A stretch of 13,416 bases of DNA, taken from NCBI GenBank assembly GCA_964408185.1, contig CAYOYK010000063.1:1-13416 (forward strand), given 5' to 3'. A model generated the notes under the pieces. It made no database searches and was not told where the DNA came from. It was given only the letters and a program-made list of their open reading frames with translations. The stretch is from CAYOYK01 sp964408185 (GTDB lineage: Bacteria; Bacillota; Clostridia; Christensenellales; Aristaeellaceae). The position numbers and the translations under genes are program-made. Positions 12,625 to 13,416 of this stretch are shown here, piece by piece; the first letter of the stretch is position 1; the number at the start of each line of letters is the position of its first letter.

Positions 12625-12660
12625 TAAATCCCATCCTGATAATCCAAAGGGGGATTCGGA

Positions 12661-13416
12661 GTGAGCAACTACTGTGAGAGCGTGCTGGAGGGCCTGAAGG
12701 CCCGCAACGCGCACGAAAAGGAATTCATCCAGGCGGCGACCGAAATTTTGGAGAGCATCGCGCCGGTGTTCGACAAGCATCCGGAGTACCAGAAGGCCGG
12801 ACTGCTGGAGCGCTTTGTGGAGCCGGAGCGTGTCATCCTGTTCCGCGTGCCTTGGGTGGACGATCAAGGCAAGCCTCAGGTCAACCGCGGCTACCGCGTG
12901 CAGTACAACAGCGCCATCGGCCCCTACAAGGGCGGCCTGCGCCTGCATCCCAGCGTCAATTTGGGCATCCTCAAGTTCTTGGGCATGGAGCAGATCCTGA
13001 AAAACAGCCTGACCGGCCTGCCCATCGGCGGCGGCAAGGGCGGCTGCGATTTCGACCCCAAGGGCAAGAGCGATAACGAGGTCATGGCCTTCTGCCAGAG
13101 CTTTATGACCGAGCTGTACCGCCACATCGGCGCGGATGTGGACGTGCCCGCCGGGGACATCGGCACCGGCGCACGCGAGATCGGCTACCTGTACGGCCAG
13201 TACAAGCGCATCACCGGCAAGTACGAGGGCGTGCTGACCGGCAAGGGCCTCAGCTACGGCGGCAGCCTCGCGCGCACGCAGGCCACCGGCTACGGCCTGT
13301 GCTATTTTGTGGACAACATGCTCAAGGCCAACGGCAAGAGCTTTGAGGGCAAGACCGTGGTGGTGAGCGGCAGCGGCAACGTGGCCATCTACGCCAACGA
13401 AAAGGCCACACAGCTC
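12661..13416 (+). CDS. gdhA: Glutamate dehydrogenase, hexameric type (3' end outside the window)
   Basis: The first 252 codons of an expected ~445. The start is GTG at 12661, 7 bases after AAAGGGGG. The frame is open to the window end. It interconverts glutamate and 2-oxoglutarate plus ammonia in the cytosol. Key residues match C. symbiosum GDH with an offset of one: Lys90 (GPYKGGLR), Lys114, Lys126 (PIGGGKGG) and catalytic Asp166 (PAGDIG). The start of the Rossmann dinucleotide fold is VSGSGNVAIYA (235-245), which resembles the NADP-dependent E. coli GdhA more than the NAD-dependent clostridial enzyme (AGFGNVA). I therefore lean to the NADP-dependent, assimilatory form, but the coenzyme-deciding acidic region is only partly in view. 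The tandem palindromes upstream suggest regulated expression. Confidence 0.95.
   Translation, partial: MSNYCESVLEGLKARNAHEKEFIQAATEILESIAPVFDKHPEYQKAGLLERFVEPERVILFRVPWVDDQGKPQVNRGYRVQYNSAIGPYKGGLRLHPSVNLGILKFLGMEQILKNSLTGLPIGGGKGGCDFDPKGKSDNEVMAFCQSFMTELYRHIGADVDVPAGDIGTGAREIGYLYGQYKRITGKYEGVLTGKGLSYGGSLARTQATGYGLCYFVDNMLKANGKSFEGKTVVVSGSGNVAIYANEKATQL

Larger units (their letters stand above)
12579..12645 (+). repeat. Two 36-bp-spaced copies of a palindrome plus GATAA unit
   Basis: Unit 1 (12579-12609) and unit 2 (12615-12645) align without gaps at an offset of exactly 36 bases. Conserved parts are TTGTRTACAATRAA at the left and GATAAY followed by C at the right; 19 of 31 positions match by hand count, with identity concentrated in these two blocks. 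Within each unit the distance from TTGTRT to GATAAY is 17 bases, the spacing of a -35/-10 pair. Confidence 0.7.

Overview
The window reads as a GC-rich member of the Clostridia (Bacillota), probably a gut commensal known from a draft or metagenome assembly. The evidence is AGGAGG-type ribosome sites before most genes, sigma-A-like promoters, a glutamate dehydrogenase very close in sequence to the Clostridium symbiosum/GdhA type, M42 aminopeptidases, and an exact run of 100 unresolved bases that looks like a scaffold join. Genus-level placement is not possible from the sequence alone.

Layout. Positions 1-199 hold no convincing gene but contain seven consecutive GC-rich hairpins. Four of these share the loop CGCA (UGCG on the other strand). 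They lie directly 3' of a minus-strand gene for a small secreted protein (200-844). A divergent promoter region (about 845-983) separates it from a plus-strand operon: a Trp-rich membrane-anchored protein (984-1526), then three M42 metallo-aminopeptidases (1540-2595, 2586-3611, 3632-4615) joined by overlaps or very short gaps. A 13-bp hairpin follows, then recF (4700-5818) outside its usual dnaA/dnaN/gyrB setting.

A strong promoter at 5832-5860 starts the next run: a sugar-nucleotide-type nucleotidyltransferase (5908-6819), a membrane-anchored D,D-carboxypeptidase with two peptidoglycan-binding domains (6823-8106), an ABC ATPase and its six-helix permease (8119-9030, 9011-9829), and a small secreted acidic protein (9854-10477). 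Another 13-bp hairpin closes this run.

Next come an ANT(6)-like aminoglycoside adenylyltransferase (from 10552) and a small two-helix membrane protein. Their junction is disturbed by an 87-bp tandem duplication that runs into the 100-base gap; as assembled, no stop codon separates them. A nitroreductase-family gene (11941-12528) has its own promoter and terminator. Finally, glutamate dehydrogenase (12661 to the window end, incomplete) is preceded by two 36-bp-spaced copies of a palindrome-plus-GATAA unit that looks like a duplicated operator/promoter.

Together the genes suggest peptide breakdown (M42 trio) and nitrogen assimilation (GDH), envelope work (carboxypeptidase, nucleotidyltransferase, ABC exporter, secreted proteins) and DNA repair (RecF). 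The features most worth a second look are the hairpin array, the M42 trio with divergent active-site residues, the tandem operator before gdhA, and the duplication at the adenylyltransferase/membrane-protein junction.
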